Of a stretch of DNA of 64,000 nt, positions 17,592 through 26,593 are shown piece by piece. The position numbers and the translations under genes were made by a program. The stretch comes from Cytophagales bacterium (lineage in GTDB: Bacteria; Bacteroidota; Bacteroidia; Cytophagales; Microscillaceae). The stretch spans positions 1 through 64,000 of the forward strand of contig JAAFJG010000011.1 of assembly GCA_013298075.1 (NCBI GenBank). Direction: 5' to 3'. Position 1 is the stretch's first letter. Each line of letters begins with the position of its first letter. The notes under the pieces are model-generated. The model did not search any database. It was given only the letters and a program-made list of their open reading frames with translations, and was not told where the DNA came from.

Positions 17592-20135
17592 ATGAATTAT
17601 TATCAAATAAGAACCGCATTTTTTAAAGTATTAAAAGATATTTTTATTGGCGCTACCATCGAAGGCGATTCGGGATACGTCAATTTAATGAAAATTAAAA
17701 GCAAATATTATAAATCATTCGAAACAAAATTATCACAAGATATTGATACCGAATTCCAAGAAATTAAAGCAAAAGACGAAGCAAAATTATATATACTCGA
17801 ACATTTATATACTTTTTTTAATAAATATTTCTCTGAAAGCGGGTCTATATTTTTTGCACAAACAAGATTTAAAGACAAAATTAACGAAAAAGTTTATCAA
17901 AATGATAAAGATGTTTCTTTGTTTTGGAAAACTCACATGCTTTACTACGTAAAAACGGACAGACTTTATAAAGATTTTTTGATAGAAGATGAAAACGGTA
18001 TTATTCAATATTTTTTTAGCGTCCAAAATCTTCCTCTCAAACAAAATAACGAAAGAAAAGACCTCGTCTTCGAATTTGATAATATCGAAACCATAGAAGA
18101 AGAAGCAGAAACAAAAGAAATTATCATTAAAATCAATTTTAACGTCAAATATGCCGAAAAAGGAAACAAAACTAAAACTGATGAAATCTTAAAAACATTG
18201 ATAAAACAAGAAAAAAAATGTAAAATTATCACTGAAAAAGACCTCGAACAAAAATTTAGTATATTTAAAAAACAAACCGAAGTCGATTTCTTTATCAATA
18301 AAGACGCAAAAAAATTTTTGAGCGAGCAACTCAGTATGTATATCAATAATTATCTCCTCGAAGATGATACCATATTCGAAGTCATAAAACTCAATCAAAT
18401 CAAAACAATTAAAAAAATTGGTATCAAAATTATCAATATTGTAAGTCAATTTGAGGACGAATTAGTAAAGATTTGGAATAAACCAAAATTTGCCCACTCG
18501 TCTAATTATGTCATCACCTTAGATAAAATAAAAGATGAAAATCTACTCGATAAAATTATAAGCCATAAAAATATAAACAAACAAATAGAAGAATGGATAC
18601 AACTCGGATTCTTTGAATCTATCAACATAGAAAATATTCGCGAACAAAAAAATAAATTTTTACCGATTGATACCAAATATTTTAAAGATATTGAACTCGA
18701 TATTTTGATGACTTTTGATGACCTCGATAAACAAATTGACGGCTGGCTTATCCATTCTGAAAACTACCAAGCACTCAAAACAATAGAAAATAAATTTAAA
18801 GAAAAAATACAAACTATTTATATTGATCCTCCTTATAATACAAAAAATGAAGAATTTATTTACAAAGATAATTATAGACATGCTTCTTGGTTGTCTTTGA
18901 TGGAAAATAGAATGATAATCTCAAGAAATTTTTTAAAAGATACAGGAAGTATTTTTGTGAGTATAGATGATAATGAAGTATCTAATTTAAAAAATTTATT
19001 AGAAGATATTTTTGGGGAGGATAATTTTATATCTCAACTAATATGGGAGAAAAATTTCGCACCTAAAAATGATAGTCGATTATTTTCTAACTCACATGAA
19101 TATGTTTATTTATTTAGCAAGAAAAAAAATGATTTTATTTTAATACCTTTGGAGAGGACAGAAAAACATAATAAAGATTATAAAAATCCCGATAATGATA
19201 GCAGAGGTCTTTGGAGTTCTGGTTCTATGCTTGCTACTACTTTTAGCGAAAAATATGTTTTTGGCATAGAGAAACCAAATAAGAGCGTAGTATTTCCACC
19301 TAAGGGAAGATGTTGGCGATATAGTGCAACTAAGGTTGAAGAATTGATAAATAATAATCGTGTTTGGTTTGGAGAAGAAGGAAAAAATGTCCCAAGAATC
19401 AAAAGGTTTTTAAATGAGTTGAAAGAAGGTGTAGTTCCTATGACAATATTAAAAAATACCGATTTTGGAAATGGACAAGATGCATCATCTCAAATAAAAA
19501 AAATGTTTAATAATGCAGGAGCTTTTAATTTTTCAAAACCAATAAAACTTATAAGTAAACTACTTTATTTTTCTTCACAAAAAAATAGTTTTATTCTTGA
19601 TTACTTTGCAGGCAGTGGCACAACCGCCCACGCCACCATAGAATTAAACAAAAAAGATGATGGAGAGAGAAAATATATTTTAGTAGAAATGGGAAAACAT
19701 TTTCAAGATGTGATTATTCCTCGTCTAAAAAAAGTATGTTTTTCGGATAAATGGAAAGAAGGCAAAGCCCAAGAAAAAGGAGAAGGTGTAAGTCAATTTT
19801 TCAAATATTTTTCTTTGGAGCAATACGAGGAGGTTTTAAAAAAAGTAGTTTATGAAGATAAATCACCAATGGTAGGTGATATTTATCAGCAATATATTTT
19901 TATGAAAGATTTGAAATTATCGAGTGTGATTGCAGAAATAGACGATTCAGAGGAGCGTGTGGCAATAGACCTCACCAAATTACATTCAAAAATAGATATA
20001 GCCGAAACTTTGAGCCATTCGCGTGGAAAGTTTATCAAACAAATCACAGCCGAGAAAGTAGTTTTTGAAGATGGAGAGGAATTATTTTTTGCTGATTTGA
20101 GCCATAAAGACGTTAAAAAGTTAGTTTTTTGGTAA
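17592..20135 (+). CDS. mod: Type III restriction-modification methyltransferase (Mod)
   Basis: An 847-residue DNA N6-adenine methyltransferase of the beta class: catalytic DPPYNT (Asp412-Tyr415) precedes the SAM-binding DYFAGSGTT motif (about 670-678). About 410 residues precede the catalytic motif, longer than in classic EcoP1/EcoP15 Mod proteins (about 640 residues in total). The N-terminal part may be an added domain; I do not recognise it. The segment between the two motifs is the likely target-recognition region. The res gene follows 178 bases downstream on the same strand, making a complete system. No simple-sequence tract that would make it phase-variable is seen in the coding region. 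Confidence 0.9.
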   Translation: MNYYQIRTAFFKVLKDIFIGATIEGDSGYVNLMKIKSKYYKSFETKLSQDIDTEFQEIKAKDEAKLYILEHLYTFFNKYFSESGSIFFAQTRFKDKINEKVYQNDKDVSLFWKTHMLYYVKTDRLYKDFLIEDENGIIQYFFSVQNLPLKQNNERKDLVFEFDNIETIEEEAETKEIIIKINFNVKYAEKGNKTKTDEILKTLIKQEKKCKIITEKDLEQKFSIFKKQTEVDFFINKDAKKFLSEQLSMYINNYLLEDDTIFEVIKLNQIKTIKKIGIKIINIVSQFEDELVKIWNKPKFAHSSNYVITLDKIKDENLLDKIISHKNINKQIEEWIQLGFFESINIENIREQKNKFLPIDTKYFKDIELDILMTFDDLDKQIDGWLIHSENYQALKTIENKFKEKIQTIYIDPPYNTKNEEFIYKDNYRHASWLSLMENRMIISRNFLKDTGSIFVSIDDNEVSNLKNLLEDIFGEDNFISQLIWEKNFAPKNDSRLFSNSHEYVYLFSKKKNDFILIPLERTEKHNKDYKNPDNDSRGLWSSGSMLATTFSEKYVFGIEKPNKSVVFPPKGRCWRYSATKVEELINNNRVWFGEEGKNVPRIKRFLNELKEGVVPMTILKNTDFGNGQDASSQIKKMFNNAGAFNFSKPIKLISKLLYFSSQKNSFILDYFAGSGTTAHATIELNKKDDGERKYILVEMGKHFQDVIIPRLKKVCFSDKWKEGKAQEKGEGVSQFFKYFSLEQYEEVLKKVVYEDKSPMVGDIYQQYIFMKDLKLSSVIAEIDDSEERVAIDLTKLHSKIDIAETLSHSRGKFIKQITAEKVVFEDGEELFFADLSHKDVKKLVFW

Positions 20136-20136
20136 G

Positions 20137-20200
20137 ATTTTTTTTTGATTTATCCGTAAAATTTGCGTTATTTGTGTGCAATTTCGTTTCATTTTCTAAA
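20137..20200 (-). repeat. Degenerate copy of dispersed repeat R2 between mod and res
   Basis: ATCCGTAAAATTTGCGTTAT and GTGTGCAATTTCGTTTCATT align with the core of the repeat at 43615-43750 (ATCCGCTAAATTCGTGTTAT, then GTGCTAAAATCTCTTTCATT). Only the central part is recognisable. Confidence 0.4.
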
Positions 20201-20313
20201 AATAAAATAGTCTATTATTTCTGTGCAAAAAATTACTTAAATAAAAATATCAATAAAAAATAAAACCATCTAAATTTTTGTTTTAGGTGTGTTTTTTTAC
20301 CTATATATTTATT

Positions 20314-23300
20314 ATGAACCATAGCATTTATTATAAAATTATCGAGAGTTTTGGGTTTGATAACATTCCGTCTGAGTGGAAAGTAATTGACTTTGATAAT
20401 TTTTCTGTTGGCAAAAAAATGTACGATTATCAAAAAGATGCGTTAAAAAATGCGTTATTGATTTTGTACAAATACTATAATTTTTCACGTGATAATACTG
20501 AGGTTCAGAAGCAATCATTTTTAAAATTATTGTCTTCAAATGGTTTAGAAAAGGTTTTTCAAGAGAAACATTTTGCTTATACAGATATAAAAAGCAAGGC
20601 TTATTCGATATTGCGTGATTATTTTGAGGCTGATTCTATACAATCTAAACCAGATTTGCCTGCGTATCATTTTGTGAATCGAATGAGTTTTTGGATGGCA
20701 ACAGGAAGTGGTAAAAGTATTGTGTTAGTTAAATTGATAGATATGCTATATAATTTGATGCACTTTGATTTATTGCCTCAAAAAGATATATTATTTTTGA
20801 CTTTGCGTCCTGATTTGATATTGCAATTAAAATCACAATTCAAAGAATTTAACGATTTTGCCCGCATAGAATACGGCTATGAGTTTGTGTTATGCGAGAT
20901 AAAAGAGATATTCAAACACAAAAATCAAGGGCAGGTTTTTCGTAATAATCAAATTCATATTTATTATTATCGGTCAGATTTGGTAGAGGATATTGGCAAA
21001 GAAAATAAAATTGATTTTAAAGATTATGAAAACGATGGCAATTGGTTTGTGATATTAGATGAGGCACACAAAGGCGAAAGTGATGAAAGTAAACGCAAAC
21101 AATATTATAATATTTGGAGTAGAAATGGTTTTTTGTTCAATTTTTCGGCTACTTTTACAGACGAAATAGACAAATTGACTACGGTTTATAATCTGAATTT
21201 GGCGGCATATATTCGCAAAGGTTTTGGAAAACATTTGTATTTATTTCAAGAAGAGTTTAAAGATTTTAAAGCAAATAAAAAAGAAGAAAAGTTAGATTTT
21301 GAGGAGGAACAAAAAGTAAAAATTGTTTTGATGTCTTTGATTCAATTTGCTTTTGTATCCAAAAAAGCGGACTATATTCGGTCTCAGACCAATCAACTAA
21401 AATATCATCAACCTTTATTAGTTACTTTGGTTAATTCTGTGAGCAAAAAAGAGTCTGATTTAGATTTATTTTTTCAGCAATTAAAAAAAATTATTGCTGA
21501 TGAAATATCGCCACAAATTTTTGAGGAGTCAAAACAATTATTAGCCAGTAATTTTTATGGTGATAACAATAAATTGCAATTTGAGGATACCGAAAAAGCC
21601 TTAGATGATATTTTGATGATACAAGAAATAGAAGCGATTACTTTGAAAGAAGTATTGCTATATGTTTTTAATACGGAGCATTTTGGAGAATTAGAAGTAA
21701 GGCGTAATCCTAAAAATAAACAGGAGTTATCTTTGAGCGTCAAATCAGGCGAGGCAGGTTCTCCTTTTGCGTTGATAAAAATTGGAGAAATTGATGGTTT
21801 TATTAAAAATAATTTAGCAGATTATACCATTCAAGAGGCTTTTGTTACCGAAACTTATTTTGAAAACATTGATAATAGTGAAATTAGAATTTTGTTAGGC
21901 AGTCGTGCTTTTTATGAAGGTTGGGACAGCACACGTCCTAATGTGATTAATTTTGTTAATATTGGCACACAATCAGATTCAAAAAAATTTATTTTGCAAT
22001 CTTTGGGGCGTGGGATTCGGATTGAACCCAAAAAAAATCAAAGAAAAAGATTAGTGCATATATCAAATGAAAACAACGAAGTTTTTCCAAATATTGATAA
22101 AATAAAAAATGAATGTAAAATTATCGAAACTTTATACGTATTTGGTACGAATAAAAAAGCGATTCAATCGGTTTTAGAAACTTTGGAAAATGAAGAGCCA
22201 GAAAAAGAATATCCGTTATCATCTTTTGCGGCTTTGAATATTCAAAAAACGTTATTTATTCCTACGTATAAAGACGTTCCTAAAAATGCAAAAAGTATTC
22301 AAAGAAGTCGTTATCAAATCAATGTAGATGATTTTGAAGTGTTGGATAATTATTTATCTGAAACAGAAGATGTAAGTATTTTGTATCAATATAATTTAAA
22401 ATATGAGGATATAAAATTGTTACGAACTAAATATACTCAAAATAATTTTATAAAAAGCAAAGACAATAAATTGGGCAAAATAGATATGATTATTCGCCAT
22501 TTTTTAAATTATTATCATACTATTCCGCAAGAATTAGATACTTTTACGGCATTGACCGATGAAATCAAACATTATCAAAGCATCAAAGTAAGAGTAGCCA
22601 AAGAAGGTTCGAAAGATATTTCTCGCACTGCGATTACTTTTCGAGAATATGAGCGATTACAAAAAGATATTTCTTTGGTCAAAGAGCAAAAGAATACTTA
22701 TGAACCTGAAGAATTTAATAATTTAGTACGTGATTTGCAGGTGCAATATGGTGATAATCCTTCTAAATTGATGTCAGAAATGATGAAATTGAATGATAAA
22801 ATAAGCGAAAAAAACAAAGAAATAAAGTTTACAAACTATCGAACTGAATCTATTATCATCAAAAAATTACTCAATCATTACTATTTTCCAACTATTCAAG
22901 GAGAGAGCCAAAAAATTTCTTGGCTAAAACATATTATTGATACAGAAAGTGAAATTATTTTTGTCAATCAATTAGAAAAATATGTAAGCCAAAAAAATAA
23001 TGTTTTAAATTATTTTGATTGGTGGTATTTTAGTAAAATAGACCATACTTTAGACAAAAAAATTTATATTCCTTATATAGATGCCAAAGTTGGTAAGCGT
23101 GATTTTTTACCTGATTTTGTTTTTTGGTTACAAAAAGATGACCGTTATTATATTTTATACATTGACCCAAAAGGGACGAGAGATTCTGGATATTTAGATA
23201 AAATCAAAGGATATGTTGATTTGTTTGAGGAAAATAATCGTCCTAAAATTTTTAAATTTGATAACAAACAAATAAGCGTTCATTTGCGTTTAGTTACTGA

Positions 23301-23397
23301 TGATTTATCTAATGTTTCTGATGCTATCGAATATAAACGTTTTTGGGCTGAATCTGATAAATTATCCAACTTATTCGAAAATATAATCCATCAATAA
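20314..23397 (+). CDS. res: Type III restriction enzyme (Res) helicase-nuclease
   Basis: A 1027-residue SF2 helicase-nuclease, partner of the preceding Mod. Walker A ATGSGKS is at residues 129-135 and the DEAH box at 249-252. SF2 motif VI appears as QSLGRGIRIEPKK in the middle of the protein. The C-terminal PD-(D/E)XK nuclease shows Pro-Asp934 and then Asp951-Pro-Lys953. An upstream GTG (20287) would add nine residues; the ATG at 20314 gives the conventional N-terminus. Type III enzymes cut after ATP-dependent communication between two inversely oriented unmethylated sites. All expected motifs are intact, so the system looks active. Confidence 0.9.
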   Translation: MNHSIYYKIIESFGFDNIPSEWKVIDFDNFSVGKKMYDYQKDALKNALLILYKYYNFSRDNTEVQKQSFLKLLSSNGLEKVFQEKHFAYTDIKSKAYSILRDYFEADSIQSKPDLPAYHFVNRMSFWMATGSGKSIVLVKLIDMLYNLMHFDLLPQKDILFLTLRPDLILQLKSQFKEFNDFARIEYGYEFVLCEIKEIFKHKNQGQVFRNNQIHIYYYRSDLVEDIGKENKIDFKDYENDGNWFVILDEAHKGESDESKRKQYYNIWSRNGFLFNFSATFTDEIDKLTTVYNLNLAAYIRKGFGKHLYLFQEEFKDFKANKKEEKLDFEEEQKVKIVLMSLIQFAFVSKKADYIRSQTNQLKYHQPLLVTLVNSVSKKESDLDLFFQQLKKIIADEISPQIFEESKQLLASNFYGDNNKLQFEDTEKALDDILMIQEIEAITLKEVLLYVFNTEHFGELEVRRNPKNKQELSLSVKSGEAGSPFALIKIGEIDGFIKNNLADYTIQEAFVTETYFENIDNSEIRILLGSRAFYEGWDSTRPNVINFVNIGTQSDSKKFILQSLGRGIRIEPKKNQRKRLVHISNENNEVFPNIDKIKNECKIIETLYVFGTNKKAIQSVLETLENEEPEKEYPLSSFAALNIQKTLFIPTYKDVPKNAKSIQRSRYQINVDDFEVLDNYLSETEDVSILYQYNLKYEDIKLLRTKYTQNNFIKSKDNKLGKIDMIIRHFLNYYHTIPQELDTFTALTDEIKHYQSIKVRVAKEGSKDISRTAITFREYERLQKDISLVKEQKNTYEPEEFNNLVRDLQVQYGDNPSKLMSEMMKLNDKISEKNKEIKFTNYRTESIIIKKLLNHYYFPTIQGESQKISWLKHIIDTESEIIFVNQLEKYVSQKNNVLNYFDWWYFSKIDHTLDKKIYIPYIDAKVGKRDFLPDFVFWLQKDDRYYILYIDPKGTRDSGYLDKIKGYVDLFEENNRPKIFKFDNKQISVHLRLVTDDLSNVSDAIEYKRFWAESDKLSNLFENIIHQ

Positions 23398-23421
23398 AAA
23401 ATAAAAAATAAACAAAAAAAA

Positions 23422-24924
23422 ATGAAAAAATCACTTTATTTCAAAGAAGAACACGAACTTTTTAGACAATCTTTGCAAGATTTTTTTAAAAAAGAAATTT
23501 TACCACATACGCATACGTGGGAAGAAAATAGACAAATTCCCAGAAATATTTGGGAAAAAATGGGAGAAATGGGATATTTGGGCATTTGTCACGAAGAAAA
23601 ATATGGCGGAGTTGGTCTTGATTTTTGGTATAATGTTGTTTTTTTAGAAGAATTAGCCAAAACAAATGCAGGTTTTAGTGGAAATATTAGCGTTCACATG
23701 TATATGGCAACCAATCATATTGCCAAAGCAGGAAATGAAGCCCTCAAATTAAAATATTTACCTGATGCGATTGCAGGAAAAAAAATTGCGGCTTTGGCAA
23801 TTTCAGAACCTAATGCAGGCTCAGATGTGGCGGCTTTGCGCACTTCTGCGAGGCGTGAAGGCGATAATTTTATCATCAACGGACAAAAATTGTGGATAAC
23901 CAACGGCACTTATTGTGATTTTTATTGTACCGCAGTCAAAACCGAAAAAGGTTTGAGTTTGATAGTTATTGATGCAGATTCAGAAGGAGTAACTCGTAGA
24001 AAATTGAATAAAATGGGCTTGCATAGTTCGGATACAGCAGAAGTTTTTTTTGATAATGTGAAAGTTCCTGTGAGCAATTTGGTAGGAGAAGAAGGCAAAG
24101 GTTTTGCGTATATTATGGATAGTTTTCAGTTAGAAAGATTGACGATTGGCATTGGTTTGATAGGTGGCAATGAATGGATTTTAGCAGAAACTTTACAATA
24201 TATGTCTGAAAGAGAAACTTTTGGAAAACCTATCAATAAATATCAAGCATTAAGGCATACTATTGCTCAGTTAGCGTCTGAAATTGAACAAAATAAACAA
24301 TTTATTTATCATACTTGTTGGCTTTTTTCGCAAGGCGAATATGTAGTAAAAGAATGTTCGATGATAAAACTATTATCTACAGAATTGAATAAAAAAGTAA
24401 TCGATGAATGTTTACAAATGTTTGGTGGTTATGGATATTCGGAAGATTTTGTAGTTTGTCAAGCATACAGAGATACGCGTGTGGGTACGATTGCGGGCGG
24501 AACTTCTCAAATTATGCGTGAAATTATTGCTAAAATGGTGATTGATAATGTTTCGTACCAAAAAGCATATTCTGAAACGGACTCCAAAACTGACAAACCA
24601 ATTTTGATTGCGAAAGAAATTATTTTATCTTTGTCTGATAGATTTCGACCTGAAAAAGCCCTTGATTATCAAAGCATTGTGCATTATGATATTACAGGAA
24701 ATAATGGTGGAAAATATACGATACATATTCAAAATGGCGTTTGTGAAGTCAAACAAGGCTTAGAAGGACAACCAAAATGTATTATTTCTGTGAAAGATAA
24801 TATTTATGAAGGATTAGAACTAGGCAAAATCAATCCACAAGATGCGTTAATGAATGGCGAAATTATTATCAGTGATTTAGGAGAAATGATGAAATTTACG
24901 AAAGTTTTTAAGCGTTTGTCATAA
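23422..24924 (+). CDS. Acyl-CoA dehydrogenase fused to an SCP2 sterol-carrier domain
   Basis: A 500-residue protein. Residues about 1-385 are a flavin acyl-CoA dehydrogenase: AISEPNAGSDVAAL (FAD/substrate loop), NGQKLWITNG, ERLTIGIGLIGG and the C-terminal QMFGGYGYSEDF.V and R.GTIAGGTSQIMREIIAK segments. Residues about 400-500 are an SCP2-like lipid-binding domain (GKYTIHIQNGVCEVKQG..., ending KINPQDALMNGEIIISD...). It would oxidise acyl-CoA in fatty-acid or amino-acid breakdown, with the SCP2 part presumably holding the acyl substrate. It begins 24 bases after res, so it may share read-through transcription, but no functional link is implied. Confidence 0.85.
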   Translation: MKKSLYFKEEHELFRQSLQDFFKKEILPHTHTWEENRQIPRNIWEKMGEMGYLGICHEEKYGGVGLDFWYNVVFLEELAKTNAGFSGNISVHMYMATNHIAKAGNEALKLKYLPDAIAGKKIAALAISEPNAGSDVAALRTSARREGDNFIINGQKLWITNGTYCDFYCTAVKTEKGLSLIVIDADSEGVTRRKLNKMGLHSSDTAEVFFDNVKVPVSNLVGEEGKGFAYIMDSFQLERLTIGIGLIGGNEWILAETLQYMSERETFGKPINKYQALRHTIAQLASEIEQNKQFIYHTCWLFSQGEYVVKECSMIKLLSTELNKKVIDECLQMFGGYGYSEDFVVCQAYRDTRVGTIAGGTSQIMREIIAKMVIDNVSYQKAYSETDSKTDKPILIAKEIILSLSDRFRPEKALDYQSIVHYDITGNNGGKYTIHIQNGVCEVKQGLEGQPKCIISVKDNIYEGLELGKINPQDALMNGEIIISDLGEMMKFTKVFKRLS

Positions 24925-25070
24925 ATAAATTTGGTTTTATTTTACCTAAAAATTATTTCAAAAAATATATTTTCAAAAATATTTTCAAAAAAAAATAAGT
25001 TTGCATATTTTTTGAAATAATACCTTATACAAAAAAAGATTATCGTAACGAATTATCATCATCTAAAAAT

Positions 25071-25529
25071 ATGACCAAAGTTTTATTTGTTTGTTTAGGA
25101 AATATTTGTCGCTCTCCTTTGGCAGAAGGAATTTTAAGACAACAAGCAGCCACAGAAAATATAATGATTGACTGCGATTCTGCGGGAACTTCTACCTATC
25201 ATATTGGCGAACTTCCTGATGATAGAGCGCAACAAATGGCACAAAAAAATAATATGATTTTGACGCATAGAGCTCGCCAAATTCAAAAAGAGGATTTTGA
25301 AAAATATGATTATATTATTGCCATGGATAGGTCTGTGTATCAAAATATATTAAGTTATAAAACAAGAGTGAGTATTGCTACTGAAACTAATATTATGTTA
25401 ATGCGTAGTTTTGACGATACAAAAGGCGTTTTAGATGTAGCAGACCCTTATTATGGCACTTTTAAAGATTTTGAGGAGATGAACTCAGTATTACAGCGTT
25501 GTGTCAAAAACTTTTTAAAATTTTTGTAG
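25071..25529 (+). CDS. Low-molecular-weight protein tyrosine phosphatase
   Basis: A 152-residue LMW-PTP with the CX5R active-site loop (Cys8-Leu-Gly-Asn-Ile-Cys-Arg14-Ser) at the N-terminus and the general-acid Asp125 in DPYYG. It dephosphorylates phosphotyrosine proteins in the cytosol. Its length is normal for the family. It stands alone between the acyl-CoA dehydrogenase and the convergent cdd gene, with only 25 bases to the latter's stop. Confidence 0.9.
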   Translation: MTKVLFVCLGNICRSPLAEGILRQQAATENIMIDCDSAGTSTYHIGELPDDRAQQMAQKNNMILTHRARQIQKEDFEKYDYIIAMDRSVYQNILSYKTRVSIATETNIMLMRSFDDTKGVLDVADPYYGTFKDFEEMNSVLQRCVKNFLKFL

Positions 25530-25554
25530 GAATAAATACAATTTTTTTAAGAAA

Positions 25555-26040
25555 TTATATGCCCAAGCTTGTCGAATTGAATTGCAAAGGCAATAAATCT
25601 GACACGGTTTCGATGATATAATATTCATTTTCAGTTCCTTTAAAAAGCACTTGTAAAGGTGTTTTTTGTTTATTTTCGAATTCTATCATTACTTGTCGGC
25701 ACGCACCGCAAGGCGTAACAGGAATAATTTGTGGATTTTCTGCCCGTCTGGCTGCTATTGCCATCATTTTTATTGTTTGATTTGGGAATAATATTCCTGC
25801 ACTAAAAAGGGCTACTCTTTCCGCACATAAACCCGAAGGATAGGCGGCATTTTCTTGGTTTACGCCTTCGATTATTTCATTGTTTTCTAATAAAATAGCC
25901 ACTCCTACCCAAAAATTAGAATAAGGAGCATACGCTTTTTCACAAGTTTTTGAGGCTATTTCCCAAAGTTTTTGCCAATCAGCAGAAAGTGTTTGCAAAT
26001 TTTGATGGGCTTCGATTTGCAATTCCCATTTTTTTATCAT
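25555..26040 (-). CDS. cdd: Cytidine deaminase
   Basis: A 161-residue homotetrameric-type cytidine deaminase converting cytidine or deoxycytidine to uridine forms. Zinc and catalytic residues are visible: Cys72-Ala-Glu74 (CAERVALF) and Cys111-Gly-Ala-Cys114 (PCGACRQ). The start lies 14 bases after the YbjN-like gene on the same strand, so they form an operon. Confidence 0.92.
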   Translation of the reverse strand: MIKKWELQIEAHQNLQTLSADWQKLWEIASKTCEKAYAPYSNFWVGVAILLENNEIIEGVNQENAAYPSGLCAERVALFSAGILFPNQTIKMMAIAARRAENPQIIPVTPCGACRQVMIEFENKQKTPLQVLFKGTENEYYIIETVSDLLPLQFNSTSLGI

Positions 26041-26054
26041 TATTTTTTATTTAT

Positions 26055-26501
26055 TTAATACATATTTGGGAACATTGATTGCAATTCACCGTCTAATTTA
26101 TCAGCCCACCATTCCAAATCAGCAATACAAGTAGATAATTCGTCATAATCCATTCCTTTAATATCTCTTTCATAAGTCGCAAAAACCCAATTACTATTGG
26201 GCATAATACTTAATTTTACGCCCAAATTGGAGTCGTTTGATTCTAATAAGTATCTAAAAAAACTTAATTCATTTCCTACTGGTGTTTGTATCAATGGAGA
26301 AAAAATTCTCAAATAATCACGTGAATAACCACCTCCGCTTACTCTTGTTTCGATATATACGTGAATAGTAGCCGAGCCTATTCGCCAAGTCCAAGATTGT
26401 TTTAAAGCATTATAAGCGTCTGTTAATTTTAATCCTACTGATTGTACATAAGAATGTATCATTTCAATAACATCTTCTTTTTGTTTTGGATTTAATTCCA
26501 T
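26055..26501 (-). CDS. YbjN-like domain protein
   Basis: A 148-residue protein whose fold-pattern (helix, beta-sheet with SATIHVYIE and YLRIFSPLI, helices, Trp-rich C-terminus EWWADKLDGEL) resembles YbjN/type III chaperone-like domains. No catalytic residues are present. It lies 14 bases upstream of cdd. A TATATTTG -7 box at 26577-26584 and a hairpin at 26538-26571 lie in front of it. The role is unknown; the family assignment is tentative. Confidence 0.5.
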   Translation of the reverse strand: MELNPKQKEDVIEMIHSYVQSVGLKLTDAYNALKQSWTWRIGSATIHVYIETRVSGGGYSRDYLRIFSPLIQTPVGNELSFFRYLLESNDSNLGVKLSIMPNSNWVFATYERDIKGMDYDELSTCIADLEWWADKLDGELQSMFPNMY

Positions 26502-26537
26502 TTTTTATATTTCTGGTTTTATAATATATGCATAAAA

Positions 26538-26571
26538 TTTTTGTGTACTTAATTGAATAAATACACAAAAA
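26538..26571. terminator. Hairpin downstream of nhaD
   Basis: TTTTTGTGTA (26538-26547) pairs perfectly with TACACAAAAA (26562-26571). It lies 3' of nhaD and immediately after the -7 box of the YbjN-like gene, so it may be the nhaD terminator or a leader structure. Confidence 0.45.
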
Positions 26572-26576
26572 TCATA

Positions 26577-26584
26577 CAAATATA
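26577..26584 (-). promoter_or_regulatory. -7 box for the YbjN-like/cdd unit
   Basis: TATATTTG on the minus strand fits TAnnTTTG. The YbjN-like start is 76 bases downstream. The nearest TTTG is 24 bases upstream, slightly far. Confidence 0.4.
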
Positions 26585-26593
26585 ATGATTATT

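Noticed and set aside
17592-20135. Phase-variable simple repeat in mod
   Set aside because: Many type III mod genes carry a repeat tract; none is seen here beyond ordinary A/T runs.
20287-20313. GTG start nine codons upstream in the res gene
   Set aside because: The added residues are hydrophobic and unlike the family; ATG 20314 gives the usual N-terminus.
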